Shown piece after piece: positions 47,030 to 55,558 of a stretch of DNA of 60,930 bases. The stretch is from a virus. How positions within the stretch are numbered: the first letter of the stretch is position 1; every line of letters starts with the position of its first letter. A program made the translations under genes and the position numbers. Location of the stretch: the IMG/VR virus record IMGVR_UViG_3300037119_001810, positions 1 through 60,930 of that record; one strand, written 5' to 3'. The notes under the pieces are model-generated. The model was given only the letters and a program-made list of their open reading frames with translations, did no database searches and was not told where the DNA came from.

Positions 47030-47551
47030 CTACACCTCCACGTCGAAGGTCCAGACGCCGCCGTACTCAGGACCCAGTGGCCCGGAGGGGGTCCACGTGC
47101 CGGAGTCGATGGAGTCCCAGACCTCGCACGCCATGGCAGCGCAGTAGATCGCCCGCATGTCGCTCATCGCCTGCAGGGCAGCGACGAGTACGTCCTGCGC
47201 GGTGGGTGCCGCTCCCTCCTCGGGGATGTCGAGGCAGCGCAGCACGCCGACTTCGAGGGTCAGTCTCATCACGGCCCCGCAGTCGCCGTCATCGAACGAC
47301 GGAGCCTTGTACTGAGGCGCAGCGCCCATCACCCGGACCCACGCCTGCGAGCACATGGCCGCGTCGTCAGGGCATTCGTCCTCGGGGTCGGGGTCGAAGG
47401 GAACGTAGGTCTCACCGATGGTCAGGCCGTACGAGCAGATGTCGGCCAGCGCCTCACCGATGCAGCCGGTGAACCCGACCAGTGCCTCGTGCAACTTGTC
47501 GTCGGCTGTCTCGTCCGAGGAGAGGTTTCCAGAAACCGGGGTCTCGCTCAT
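47030..47551 (-). CDS. Head-tail connector or tail terminator, 173 aa
   Basis: An acidic protein with a helical start (LHEALVGFTGCIGEALADIC), five or more cysteines and a compact alpha/beta C-terminus (WTFDVEV). This is common in tail terminator-type proteins of actinophages. The family-1 site (47525) encodes VSGN near its N-terminus. Confidence 0.55.
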   Translation of the reverse strand: MSETPVSGNLSSDETADDKLHEALVGFTGCIGEALADICSYGLTIGETYVPFDPDPEDECPDDAAMCSQAWVRVMGAAPQYKAPSFDDGDCGAVMRLTLEVGVLRCLDIPEEGAAPTAQDVLVAALQAMSDMRAIYCAAMACEVWDSIDSGTWTPSGPLGPEYGGVWTFDVEV

Positions 47552-47931
47552 CGGGACTCACCGTTCCCCAGCCAGCGGCTCCATGTGACGATGACGAACA
47601 GGATGAAGATTCGGGACACGAACACCAGTGAAATACCGATCACGTTGTCCGGTTGCTCGGAGGGGCTGACGTTCAGCATCTCGATCTGCCGCGACAGGAG
47701 GTACTGGGCGACGGCACCCGTAGCGAGGTTGATGCACAGGGACGCAGCCAGCATCACCGACAGCACGGTCATCCCGCGCAGGGTTCCGATGACCCGCCAG
47801 ACCAGCCCCATGAAGCAGACCACGGACACGACCGAGGAGACCTCACGTAGCGTCGGTCCGGTGAGGAGTGTCGCACCGATCATCACGACAGCGGCGAGCA
47901 GGACGGCGATGTCGTCTACACGCCTTCTCAT
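47548..47931 (-). CDS. Membrane protein with about four helices
   Basis: The 127-aa protein is hydrophobic throughout (VLLAAVVMIGATLL, VVSVVCFMGLVWRV, LSVMLAASLCINLATG, ISLVFVSRIFILFVIV). Together with the two membrane proteins before it, it forms a membrane cassette between lysis and tail genes; a holin or superinfection role is possible. Confidence 0.6.
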   Translation of the reverse strand: MRRRVDDIAVLLAAVVMIGATLLTGPTLREVSSVVSVVCFMGLVWRVIGTLRGMTVLSVMLAASLCINLATGAVAQYLLSRQIEMLNVSPSEQPDNVIGISLVFVSRIFILFVIVTWSRWLGNGESR

Positions 47932-48485
47932 TCGCAGTCCAGTGCGGGGTAGGTGTTCTCGCGCTTGGTCATGTCGGCGCTCTTGTACTCCGCCGCGAGT
48001 TCCTTCTTGGCGATGCCGAAGTCAGTCAGCGCCTCACCGAACCGCCTGCGACGCTCCTCGTCCGAGAGCGGTGGCTGGTCCTTGAACGCCCCGAGGGCGA
48101 CAAGCAGGACATCGTCAACCGCGTCGTCCCGCGTCCGCTCCTTGTTCTGCAACTTGGTTCCGGCGAAGGACCGGGCGTCGAGGGTCTGGGTGACCTCCTC
48201 ACCCCACTTGGCGTAGCAGGTCGCCCTCTCCTCCGACGCCTTCTGGAACAACGTCTGCTGGACGCCGAGCCCGAGCAGGAGGAGGGACACGATGACCACG
48301 AGCGCGGCGAGGGACTGGTTGCGAGAGAACGACTGCGGCTTCTTCGCGGCCTTGGACTCCGGCATTGTTTCTCCTAGTTCCTTGGACTTGATCTGCTTAC
48401 CCTCCCACAGGGTGAACGGCAGCCACGTCAATACCCCGAGCAGGAACACCCCGAGGTGACTGAGTACAGGCTCCGTGAGGTCCAT
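47928..48485 (-). CDS. Membrane protein with cytosolic helical domain, 185 aa
   Basis: Two hydrophobic helices (HLGVFLLGVLTWLPFTLW and ALVVIVSLLLLGLGV) flank a charged loop and are followed by a 110-aa charged helical domain. ATG 48485; overlap with the next gene. Its place near the endolysin suggests a lysis accessory (spanin-like or holin partner), not shown. Confidence 0.55.
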   Translation of the reverse strand: MDLTEPVLSHLGVFLLGVLTWLPFTLWEGKQIKSKELGETMPESKAAKKPQSFSRNQSLAALVVIVSLLLLGLGVQQTLFQKASEERATCYAKWGEEVTQTLDARSFAGTKLQNKERTRDDAVDDVLLVALGAFKDQPPLSDEERRRRFGEALTDFGIAKKELAAEYKSADMTKRENTYPALDCE

Positions 48486-48486
48486 C

Positions 48487-48729
48487 CTACCGATCTTCCC
48501 GGTTGCGCTTGATGAGGTGGTCGACACCAGCGTACGCCCCGAGCAGCCCGCCGAGAACGTACGTCGTTCCCAGTCCCTCCGGACCGACAATAGTGATGTT
48601 CCAGACAAGTAGCCCAAGCAGGACAAGCACGACGACGATGGTCAGCCAGATCGGCAGTCCACCGATCCCGAGCCCCGACCTGCGTTCAGGGGACTCCTGC
48701 TCCTGCTCCTGCTCCGAGTCATTCTCCAT
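48487..48729 (-). CDS. Holin-like membrane protein, 80 aa
   Basis: A polar, Glu/Gln-rich N-terminus is followed by two helices (IWLTIVVVLVLLGLLVW and YVLGGLLGAYAGV) and a basic end, a common class of small holins. It lies two genes after the other holin candidate, with the connector gene between. Confidence 0.5.
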   Translation of the reverse strand: MENDSEQEQEQESPERRSGLGIGGLPIWLTIVVVLVLLGLLVWNITIVGPEGLGTTYVLGGLLGAYAGVDHLIKRNREDR

Positions 48730-48738
48730 GTGCTCAGC

Positions 48739-49518
48739 CTAGGCCGAACCGATGACACGGCGGGCCGGAACCGCGTTAGTCCTCCGAGGAGTCTGGCTGC
48801 GAGGGTCGAACACGGTGGCTGCCTTGGTCGGCGCTCCGGCGGGAGCCCACTTCAAGATGTACTGGTCCACGATGTCGATTCCGGTCAGGCCGCTCGGGAA
48901 CAGCCCGGCCTCGATGGAGAACGAGACGCCGTTGCGAACCACCGAAGTGACACCGCGAGGCAGCGAGCACTTCCCCTTGGGAGCACACGCCTTGGCGAAC
49001 TCCATGGCAAGGTAGGCCACCGCCAACCGCCCGTCGGCCAGCACCGGGTAGGACCGGCTGTAGGTGATGGACCACGTGCCCGGCTCGTCATCGGACCTGT
49101 TGAGGTCTTGGGTCGCCGGGAGCGGGCTCGGACCGTCGCCCTGCCACACCAGCAGGTAGCCGTTGTCGAGACGCCAGTCGTCGGTGTGAACGTCGACCTC
49201 CACACCGTCGATCTTCACCGAGTCGATGTACCCGACAGGGCCGGGGATGGCGAACTCGCTGACCGGCGCGCACCGGGACTGGTGGGAGCAGTTGTTGCGC
49301 CACAAGCCGTCCGTGCCCACGTGTGGGTTCCAAGCACACGGGCACGGACGGCCTGCGGGACAGGGACGGATGGTGATGGGGCAGGCCCCCACCCTGTAGT
49401 AGGTGAGCATCTGCAACGAGGACGTTGCGAGCATGAGCGCCCGCTCCTTGGCCTCCTCGGTGAGTACCCCCCACGCATCACCGAGACACGCCGGGTCAGG
49501 CTCCCAGACACACGTCAT
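48739..49518 (-). CDS. Head-to-tail adaptor
   Basis: The 259-aa protein has the helical start (AWGVLTEEAKERALMLATSSLQMLTYYRVG) and the Cys-rich RPCPAGRPCPC segment common to actinophage adaptor proteins that dock under the portal. The rest is beta-rich with a DIVDQYILKWAP C-terminus. ATG 49518 has GGAAGGTGG upstream; the frame from 49542 would cover the promoter. Confidence 0.7.
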   Translation of the reverse strand: MTCVWEPDPACLGDAWGVLTEEAKERALMLATSSLQMLTYYRVGACPITIRPCPAGRPCPCAWNPHVGTDGLWRNNCSHQSRCAPVSEFAIPGPVGYIDSVKIDGVEVDVHTDDWRLDNGYLLVWQGDGPSPLPATQDLNRSDDEPGTWSITYSRSYPVLADGRLAVAYLAMEFAKACAPKGKCSLPRGVTSVVRNGVSFSIEAGLFPSGLTGIDIVDQYILKWAPAGAPTKAATVFDPRSQTPRRTNAVPARRVIGSA

Positions 49519-49542
49519 CACGTACCACCTTCCGTCATGCAC

Positions 49543-49551
49543 ACTTTAGCA
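49543..49551 (-). promoter_or_regulatory. Connector-gene promoter with family-1 site upstream
   Basis: The minus strand reads GTTTCCAGAAAC, 8 nt, then TGC-TAAAGT. The site ends 11 nt before the -10 hexamer, the same spacing as at 21821. Confidence 0.55.
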
Positions 49552-49575
49552 GTGACCCGGTTTCTGGAAACCCGG

Positions 49576-49938
49576 TCAGCGCTGGTCAGCGTGCGTGTCG
49601 TCCACTCCGGAGCCGTAGATGATCGGCTCGGTGTAGGTGTCCTCGTCGTCGGGCTCGTCGTCCAGATATTCGACACCCTCCGCCTCGTTATCACCGTCGT
49701 GGAAGTCCTCCTCATGGAGCACCACGCCGTCCGGGTCCGTGTTGGCGACGTTGGACGCAGCGTAGAAGGCCGCGAGCAGGGCTCCGGCGAACTTCACCCA
49801 GTCGCCGTCGGCGGCGAGCCAGATACCACCCACGACGACGGCCAGCAGGATCAGGCCGTGGATCAGCCGACGCACGCGGGGGCTGGCCCAGTCACGCAGC
49901 AGCGAGTCGATCAGGTGGAGGGGGTTGAGGCTGTTCAT
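49576..49938 (-). CDS. Holin candidate, 120 aa
   Basis: It follows the endolysin, has AGAAGGAG before ATG 49938, and two hydrophobic segments (LIHGLILLAVVVGGIWLAA and VKFAGALLAAFYAASNV) with an acidic tail. This fits a class II holin which would time lysis. Confidence 0.65.
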   Translation of the reverse strand: MNSLNPLHLIDSLLRDWASPRVRRLIHGLILLAVVVGGIWLAADGDWVKFAGALLAAFYAASNVANTDPDGVVLHEEDFHDGDNEAEGVEYLDDEPDDEDTYTEPIIYGSGVDDTHADQR

Positions 49939-49972
49939 GTCGTGCTCCTTCTCGGTTTCTGGAAACTGCCGG

Positions 49973-51301
49973 TTACCACGTGGCGTCGAACTTGACGTTG
50001 CGCCAAGCCCGGTGGAGACGGGCCGTGGCAGCCAGCCTCCGAGCCCTGCCCTTGACACCGCTGCCGTAGATCGCAGCGACCTTCACCTTGGCCTTGTGGG
50101 CGTTGATGACGGTCTCCTTGGGGAAGCGCAGGGTGGCGAGCCGCTTGACCACAGCCGGGTGGCCGGTCTCCTCGGCAGCCGCGCGGAGCCGCTGGAACCA
50201 CCGGGGATCGCTGGCCCATGCCGGACCCTTCGGCTCCATGGCGATGTAGACGTTGTTGCGGTCCGCCCACCGCAGGCCCTCGCGCAGCGTCATGGGTGCC
50301 TGACCGTGCTTGTCACGCCACCGCTTGATCCCGGCAGCGCCCCACAGGTCAAGGCTCCTCTGGCGCTCTGCGGCGGTCATGGGGACCACCTTGCCCTTGT
50401 TCGGCCCGGAGGTCGCCACGACGTGGTTGTAGCCGTTCTGCGCGGCGTTGAAGCCGTGCATGAACCAGATGTCTCCGGCCCCCGGCACGAGGTTGCCGTC
50501 CAGCGCCTCGCCAGCCTTGACCTTGTTCCACGCGCTCAGCCGGTCCCCGACCTTCGGGTCCCAGTGGTGCTGCTTCGGGGGCTTGGCGAAGATGGGCGAG
50601 TCCACGTTGAGCAGTCTGCCGTTCCAGCGCAGTGTCGGCTTGGCCGTGGGCGGGGAGGGCTTGGGTGCGGGCGGGACCGGCGCGGGGTGGTAGAGACGGG
50701 TGCGCTCAGCGGCGACGGCCTTGCGGAACTTGCCCACGTCGAGAACCTTGTGCCCCCGGAAGGGGATGCCCCTCGGGTCACCGATGTCCCACTTGCCGGT
50801 GACCGAGGTCTGGTAGTGGCACGAGATGGTGGCGACGCTGGTCCCCTTGCCCCCGGCTGTGACCTTCTCGGTCAGCACGGCGTTGAGGATGGCCCCGGCC
50901 TTCATCATCACGGCGGGGATCACCTCGCTGCCCGACAGCATCCACTCGATCCCGACGTACAGCGTGTTGCCGTCGCCCGCTGACACCGAGCCGGACGACT
51001 TCGCCTTGCCCGCGTGGTTGGCCCGGCCAGCGGCACCGAGATAGACCCGTCCGGATCGACCCAGCCCGATCTGGACGAGCGGGGCCGGGAGGTCCCGGCG
51101 TCCGATCTGGAACATCCACTTGGCGTAGGCGAGTTCGCGGGCGAGGCTCCATCCCTTGGCGCTGGTCCCGATGTGGTGGTTGAGCACGCCCACAGGCGCG
51201 AAGGAACCGGGACGGCCCCGCAAGCGCCAGCCCTTCACCACGACGACATCGAGGCCCGCTGCCCTCAGCAGGGCGGGGAGGTCACTTCGCACTTTCGCCA
51301 T
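49973..51301 (-). CDS. Endolysin: N-acetylmuramoyl-L-alanine amidase with a GDPD-like second domain
   Basis: The 442-aa protein starts with an amidase_2/PGRP-type domain. NHHIG (H42-H43), GIEW, and HYQTSVTGKWDIGDPRG (H162, K170, D175) form the zinc site and the usual C-terminal motif. A proline-rich linker (about 205-225) leads to a second domain that includes TLREGLRWADRNNVYIAMEPKG, similar to the ELK strand of glycerophosphodiester phosphodiesterases; the HRG/PENT motif of that family is not clear. Such a domain could cut teichoic or lipid-linked polymers. Holin-like genes follow directly. Confidence 0.8.
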   Translation of the reverse strand: MAKVRSDLPALLRAAGLDVVVVKGWRLRGRPGSFAPVGVLNHHIGTSAKGWSLARELAYAKWMFQIGRRDLPAPLVQIGLGRSGRVYLGAAGRANHAGKAKSSGSVSAGDGNTLYVGIEWMLSGSEVIPAVMMKAGAILNAVLTEKVTAGGKGTSVATISCHYQTSVTGKWDIGDPRGIPFRGHKVLDVGKFRKAVAAERTRLYHPAPVPPAPKPSPPTAKPTLRWNGRLLNVDSPIFAKPPKQHHWDPKVGDRLSAWNKVKAGEALDGNLVPGAGDIWFMHGFNAAQNGYNHVVATSGPNKGKVVPMTAAERQRSLDLWGAAGIKRWRDKHGQAPMTLREGLRWADRNNVYIAMEPKGPAWASDPRWFQRLRAAAEETGHPAVVKRLATLRFPKETVINAHKAKVKVAAIYGSGVKGRARRLAATARLHRAWRNVKFDATW

Positions 51302-51350
51302 CGTCTATCTCCTGTTTCTGGAAACCCGTTGTGACACAGAGTACAGCAGT

Positions 51351-52814
51351 TCACAGACCCCCGAGCAGGGCGCGGTTCAGTTCTTTGATGTCCACCGCCC
51401 GCAAGGATGAGTAGAACGTGAGGTCTTGAATCTTGGCTGCTGGTGTGTACTCGCTGGTGGCGAGGTAGCGCCCGACCGTGATGTCCTGCCCGGAGTGGTA
51501 AGAGAACCCAGCGGACTTGGTGCCCTTCGAGACCTGCGTACCGTCAAGGTACAGGTGCAACGTGGTCGGTGTGACCCGCCCGCAGACGAGGTACCGCTGG
51601 TTGGCAACCGTCGCAGGCGAGAGCCCGGTTGATCGTGTCCCTGCGCCACCGTCCTTGCACACGAGGTTCAACTTGTTCGCAGCGTCCCGCTGCACGTACC
51701 ACGGAGAGTTGCTGGTCGGGTAGCGGTTGAGCAGGCTCTCGTCGTTCTCGACATTCGCGGTCGGCGTCCAGATGAACGAGAACGCGAACTCAGACCAGTC
51801 CATCCACGCGCCGTACGGAATCGTCGCGTACTGCGCGGTGTCGTTGGCAAGGAGCATTGAGCCGTCGGAGAGATGCCCCGGCAGCATCCCCGCCGAGTTG
51901 AGGGTGGCTCCGGTGTAGGTGCCGTGCCGGTTGTTGCCCGAGTCGTCCGTCATGGTGGTGCCCGAGGTCTCGTTCATTTTGTAGTGAGCCAGCGGGCCGA
52001 GCGAAGCAATCTTGGCGCGAAACGCCGAGAGGCTGAGAGTCGGGGGGTTCAACTGCAGTCCACCGCTGGGGTTCGCCGCCGACCACGCATCAAGTGCCGA
52101 CACTTCGCCAGCGGTGAGTGATCGACTGACGAAGATGAACGAACTGAGCCTGCCGCCGAAGTTCATGGCTGTCCCGGTGGTGCTCCGCCCCAGTAGTGGG
52201 ATCGCGGGCCACCAGAGTTGACCACCCGCGACACCGGGGGGCGTCGCTGCATCCACAGCCCCGTTGAACCGGGCTCCGTGAGTGGTAGCGGCTGCCCACG
52301 CGCTGTACCGCTGCCAAGCCGCGACGTTCTGGGTAGGAACCCAAGAGAAGCGGTTGAACCGGCCAAGACTCTCGTACACCGAGGCACCATAGGGATAGTG
52401 GGCCTGCTCGCCACCACCGTCATAGCCAAAGTTCCACAGCGATGTCTGGGTTACATCAGATCGGACGGTTGCCCACGCCTCACCGCTTGTCATTCCCGAG
52501 AGCAGGTCGTTGGGAAACAGCGTGAAGTAGCCGCCCTGCGCCCCGGCGATCAGGGACTGGAACTCAATGGACGGCCCGCCGCTCGGACCCCCCGCCGTTC
52601 TGAACAGGGGCTTGGCCCCGCCCGACCCGGCCACGCCAACCGCGTCGTTGCCGTGGCCCGACAGATCGTGCAGCGTGGTGATCTGTGCGCCGTTGGCGTA
52701 GTACGCCGCCTCAGCATCAGCGGAGTACCAAGCGAGGAGCGCATCACCGAGGATGCTGATGGGGTCAGCCGGAGGACCCGCGACGAAATGCGAGGCGATG
52801 GCCGCGATGCTCAT
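51351..52814 (-). CDS. LamG-domain fibre or appendage protein, 487 aa
   Basis: Two concanavalin/LamG-like domains are visible: LLAWYSADAEAAYYANG-type start with DLSGHGNDAVG (about 25-60), and LAHYKMNETSGTTMTDDSGNNRHG (about 290) with LHLYLDGTQVSKGT. Such domains bind sugars. The gene sits in a fibre group upstream of the endolysin, in a head rather than tail position, so a capsid-fibre role is possible. ATG 52814 overlaps the fibre gene before it. Confidence 0.7.
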   Translation of the reverse strand: MSIAAIASHFVAGPPADPISILGDALLAWYSADAEAAYYANGAQITTLHDLSGHGNDAVGVAGSGGAKPLFRTAGGPSGGPSIEFQSLIAGAQGGYFTLFPNDLLSGMTSGEAWATVRSDVTQTSLWNFGYDGGGEQAHYPYGASVYESLGRFNRFSWVPTQNVAAWQRYSAWAAATTHGARFNGAVDAATPPGVAGGQLWWPAIPLLGRSTTGTAMNFGGRLSSFIFVSRSLTAGEVSALDAWSAANPSGGLQLNPPTLSLSAFRAKIASLGPLAHYKMNETSGTTMTDDSGNNRHGTYTGATLNSAGMLPGHLSDGSMLLANDTAQYATIPYGAWMDWSEFAFSFIWTPTANVENDESLLNRYPTSNSPWYVQRDAANKLNLVCKDGGAGTRSTGLSPATVANQRYLVCGRVTPTTLHLYLDGTQVSKGTKSAGFSYHSGQDITVGRYLATSEYTPAAKIQDLTFYSSLRAVDIKELNRALLGGL

Positions 52815-53557
52815 GCAGCCAGCCTACCCATCGCCAGCCACGTGTCGGTGGCGATCTTCAACAGTGCGAAGGTGCCGTACTGGGCAGCCACCTTCAAGCC
52901 GGGCGAGGCGTTGATCGTGACGCCCGCGCCCGGTGTCAGGGTGACCTGTCCGGCACCCATCTGCGCGCCCTCGATGAGGGTACCGACGGGGTAGGCGATG
53001 GAGGAGTTCGGCGGGATCGTCAGGGTCGATGCAGCCGCGTTCGTCATGGTGATGAACTTGCCGAGCGCGTCACTCAGCACGATGGTGTAGGAGGTCCCGG
53101 TCTGGGCGTTGAGAACCTTGCCCCCGGTCGCGGTCAGGGTGATCGTGTTGCCGGGGTCGCTGACGGTGATGTCCATGCCAGCGCCGATGGCAAGCGCCGC
53201 CTCCATCGTGTCCCGAACGACCTCGGGGTCCGTCGTGCCGGTGGCCGCGATGGAGATGGTGTTGCCCGCGTCATCCACGGTGATCGTGACGTTCGCTCCG
53301 GCCACCAGCGCGGTTGCCATCGTGTCCCGCACGACCTCGGCGTCCGTCGTGTTGGTGTCGGTGGCCGCGATGGTGATGATGTCGGCACCGTCGTTGGGGG
53401 TGATGGTGATGTTGGCCCCGGCGACGAGAGCAGCCGCCACGGCGTCCCGTATGGCCTCTGGGCTACCCCCGGAGGCAGCCGCAGTGTCGATGTACTCCTT
53501 CAACTGCAGGTGCCACAGGTCCGGGGCCTTCTGGCCCAACTCGGGGTAGTCGACCAT
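52811..53557 (-). CDS. Repeat-containing fibre protein, 248 aa
   Basis: Three tandem repeats of about 36 residues built on VVRDTMATALVAGANVTITV and NTISIAATG lead into a C-terminal head (FITMTNAAASTLTIPPNSS) typical of trimeric phage fibres. A family-1 site separates the GAGAGG upstream sequence from the ATG by one base and may itself act as part of the Shine-Dalgarno region (GGAAAC). Confidence 0.7.
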   Translation of the reverse strand: MVDYPELGQKAPDLWHLQLKEYIDTAAASGGSPEAIRDAVAAALVAGANITITPNDGADIITIAATDTNTTDAEVVRDTMATALVAGANVTITVDDAGNTISIAATGTTDPEVVRDTMEAALAIGAGMDITVSDPGNTITLTATGGKVLNAQTGTSYTIVLSDALGKFITMTNAAASTLTIPPNSSIAYPVGTLIEGAQMGAGQVTLTPGAGVTINASPGLKVAAQYGTFALLKIATDTWLAMGRLAA

Positions 53558-53589
53558 GGTTTCCAGAAACCTCTCTGCTACTAGGACGA

Positions 53590-53620
53590 GGCCCCCTCCG
53601 GCTCATCACCGAAGGGGGCC
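53590..53620 (-). terminator. 12-bp terminator-like hairpin
   Basis: GGCCCCCTCCGG and CCGAAGGGGGCC pair with one G-U around a 7-nt loop between the structural gene (53639) and the fibre gene. No T-run. Confidence 0.55.
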
Positions 53621-53638
53621 AACGTCAGGGCTGTGGCC

Positions 53639-54331
53639 TTACGCCGAGGCGAGGGCCGTCGCACCGCAGGACGCGGCAGGCGGGTCCAGCGTCACGAGGA
53701 TGTTGCGGTAGTGCGTGTTCTCACCGAGCGGCGTGGTGAGCGGCGAGGGGGCGGAGAGTTCGTCGCGGTCCACGTCGAACGGGCCGACGCCCCAGCCGTT
53801 GCCGTCGCGGGTCTGCGCACCGGAGATGGTGAACTGCACCGCGCCGTTCTCGAACGAGAAGCCACCGAGGCGACCACCCTTCAAGAACGGGAACACGGTG
53901 TAGCCCCACGGGCGGTTGCCCGAGGGGTCGCAGGCCGACCCGGCGATGCGCGACCAGACCTCGACGGCGAAGCCGAAGGAGTCGAGGTCGATGTCGGTGG
54001 TCGCGTCGAAGCCGACCACCTCGTCGGCGGCGTTCATCACGACCGGCTGGCCGGTGAGCAGCGAGATGAGGTCAGGGTCCACGCCGCACAGCGCGAGGTC
54101 GGCGGTGTAGCCGATGATCTGCGTGAAGGCGTCATCCACGATGCACAGTTCGTCTCCGAAGTTGCGCTCGCGGATGTTGGTCCCGTCGTCGGTCACCTCG
54201 TCGATGGTGACGGTCGAGACCCGCTTGGACACGACCACGGCGCTTGCGCCGGGGTCCGGGTTGCCGCAGGCGTCGAGGCGAGTCACGCGGATGACGCTTC
54301 CCCGGACCTGCGCGTAGCACTTGGTGGTCAT
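53639..54331 (-). CDS. Major-tail-protein-like structural protein, copy 1
   Basis: The 230-aa protein shares its order of motifs with the protein at 58484: KCYAQVRGSVIRVTRLD, VDPDLISLLTGQPVV, FAVEVWSRIAGSAC, GYTVFPFLKGG, and GWGVGPFDV. The family looks like a beta-sandwich structural subunit, either tail tube or capsid decoration. It lies well upstream of the connector genes and next to fibre genes, so decoration/fibre base is as likely as tail tube. ATG 54331 has GAGGAG at good spacing. Confidence 0.6.
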   Translation of the reverse strand: MTTKCYAQVRGSVIRVTRLDACGNPDPGASAVVVSKRVSTVTIDEVTDDGTNIRERNFGDELCIVDDAFTQIIGYTADLALCGVDPDLISLLTGQPVVMNAADEVVGFDATTDIDLDSFGFAVEVWSRIAGSACDPSGNRPWGYTVFPFLKGGRLGGFSFENGAVQFTISGAQTRDGNGWGVGPFDVDRDELSAPSPLTTPLGENTHYRNILVTLDPPAASCGATALASA

Positions 54332-54333
54332 GC

Positions 54334-54633
54334 TCACTCCTCCTCGGAGTCGTTCTTCGCGGCCCGGTTGCCGGAAGTCTTGGTGGTTGTGGTGCGCTTC
54401 TTCGCCTTCGCCTTCGGCTTGGACTCAGGCTTGGGCTCGGGTTCCTCTGACACGCCCTCATCGTAGAGCACGTCAGCGAGTTTGTCCGAGATGTAGAAGC
54501 CACCCTGCACGGCGACAACCTCGCGGGAGTCGTCCAGCCCGTGCTCCTGCGCGGTGCCGAGGAGGATGGTTGCGGTGTCCCGGCGGTTGTCGCCGTTGGG
54601 CACGAAGGCGGTCATCCCGCGACGGCTGCTCAT
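54334..54633 (-). CDS. Small structural-region protein with Lys/Glu tail, 99 aa
   Basis: A short folded N-terminus (VVAVQGGFYISDKLADVLYDEG) is followed by a disordered KPKAKAKKRTTTTKT tail and acidic end. It is coupled (ATGA) to the gene before it. Possibly a head-completion or minor capsid protein. Confidence 0.55.
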   Translation of the reverse strand: MSSRRGMTAFVPNGDNRRDTATILLGTAQEHGLDDSREVVAVQGGFYISDKLADVLYDEGVSEEPEPKPESKPKAKAKKRTTTTKTSGNRAAKNDSEEE

Positions 54634-55481
54634 GCCCACACCGTCGCAGACACCTTGGCGAGCAGGCAGTCGATGCCGACCCGGTACATCCGCTCAGCGA
54701 GCGAGAGGGCCGTGTTGTGGGCCAGCCCGTTCTCACCGGAGCCGACGCCCGACCCGTCGCCGGGGAGGACGTAGGTGTTGACGTTGACCATCTCGGACCG
54801 CTCGACGTAGACCTCGCCGGTCACGAACAGGTCCATGGTGCCGCTCTGCGCGCCATCGGCGTCGTCGTAGCCGCCACCCGCCGCGACCTTGGACCCGGCC
54901 TTGGTGAAGAACTTGCCGTCACGCTCGACCAGCGCACCCTGACCGAAGGCCATGGTGACGACCGCTCGCGGCACGTGGAGGGTCGGCACGCCCACGTAGT
55001 GCGCGGCGGCGTAGCCCTCCAAGATGCCGAGGGCCGACAGGAGCGTGGGGGCGGTACCGAGGTCGACCGGCTCGTCCCACTGGACGGCGGCGTCGGAGTC
55101 GGTGGCGACGAAGCGGTTGAGGAGGAGCGCCTGCTCGACACCCTTGCCCTCGCTGAGCCGGAACACCCGAGCCACCTCGGAGTTCTGGTCGTTCTGGTCG
55201 AGGCCCACCGCGTTGCACTGGACGCCGCCGTAGACGGCGAACTGGAAGCCGGGGACCCAGCCGACGGTCGAGAAGGTCTTGGTGCCCTCGATCATCGGCT
55301 CCGGGCAGATCGGCGTCGGCACGAGGGTGTCGAGGCAGTTGTAGGAGGGCCACAGACCCTCGTTGTTGCGGAGACCGAAGTCGGACTTCTCCACAACGGT
55401 CGCGTGGTCCAGCACCGACGACGTGAGGGCGTCGGGTGTGGGGCGGTTCACCTCCGCACCCCTGATGATCGTGACGGTCAT
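54630..55481 (-). CDS. Structural protein downstream of capsid, 283 aa
   Basis: It follows the major capsid gene and has GAGGAGGAG before ATG 55481. The sequence is beta-rich (GWVPGFQFAVYGGVQC, FVTGEVYVERSEMV) with a helical end, typical of a virion subunit. It could be a capsid-associated or tail tube protein; no family named. Confidence 0.6.
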   Translation of the reverse strand: MTVTIIRGAEVNRPTPDALTSSVLDHATVVEKSDFGLRNNEGLWPSYNCLDTLVPTPICPEPMIEGTKTFSTVGWVPGFQFAVYGGVQCNAVGLDQNDQNSEVARVFRLSEGKGVEQALLLNRFVATDSDAAVQWDEPVDLGTAPTLLSALGILEGYAAAHYVGVPTLHVPRAVVTMAFGQGALVERDGKFFTKAGSKVAAGGGYDDADGAQSGTMDLFVTGEVYVERSEMVNVNTYVLPGDGSGVGSGENGLAHNTALSLAERMYRVGIDCLLAKVSATVWA

Positions 55482-55523
55482 GTCTCTCCTCCTCGTTTCG
55501 GCTAGAGCGCTCTAGTTCCGGAA

Positions 55524-55551
55524 GGGGCTGGGTTTCCAGAAACCCAGCCCC
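55524..55551. terminator. 28-bp palindrome around a family-1 site after the capsid gene
   Basis: GGGGCTGG-GTTTCC/AGAAAC-CCAGCCCC is symmetric over 28 bp apart from its centre. On the minus strand it would form a strong stem just after the capsid stop, so here a family-1 site doubles as a terminator-like hairpin. A second palindrome CTAGAGCGCTCTAG lies at 55502-55515. Confidence 0.55.
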
Positions 55552-55558
55552 GCCGGAA

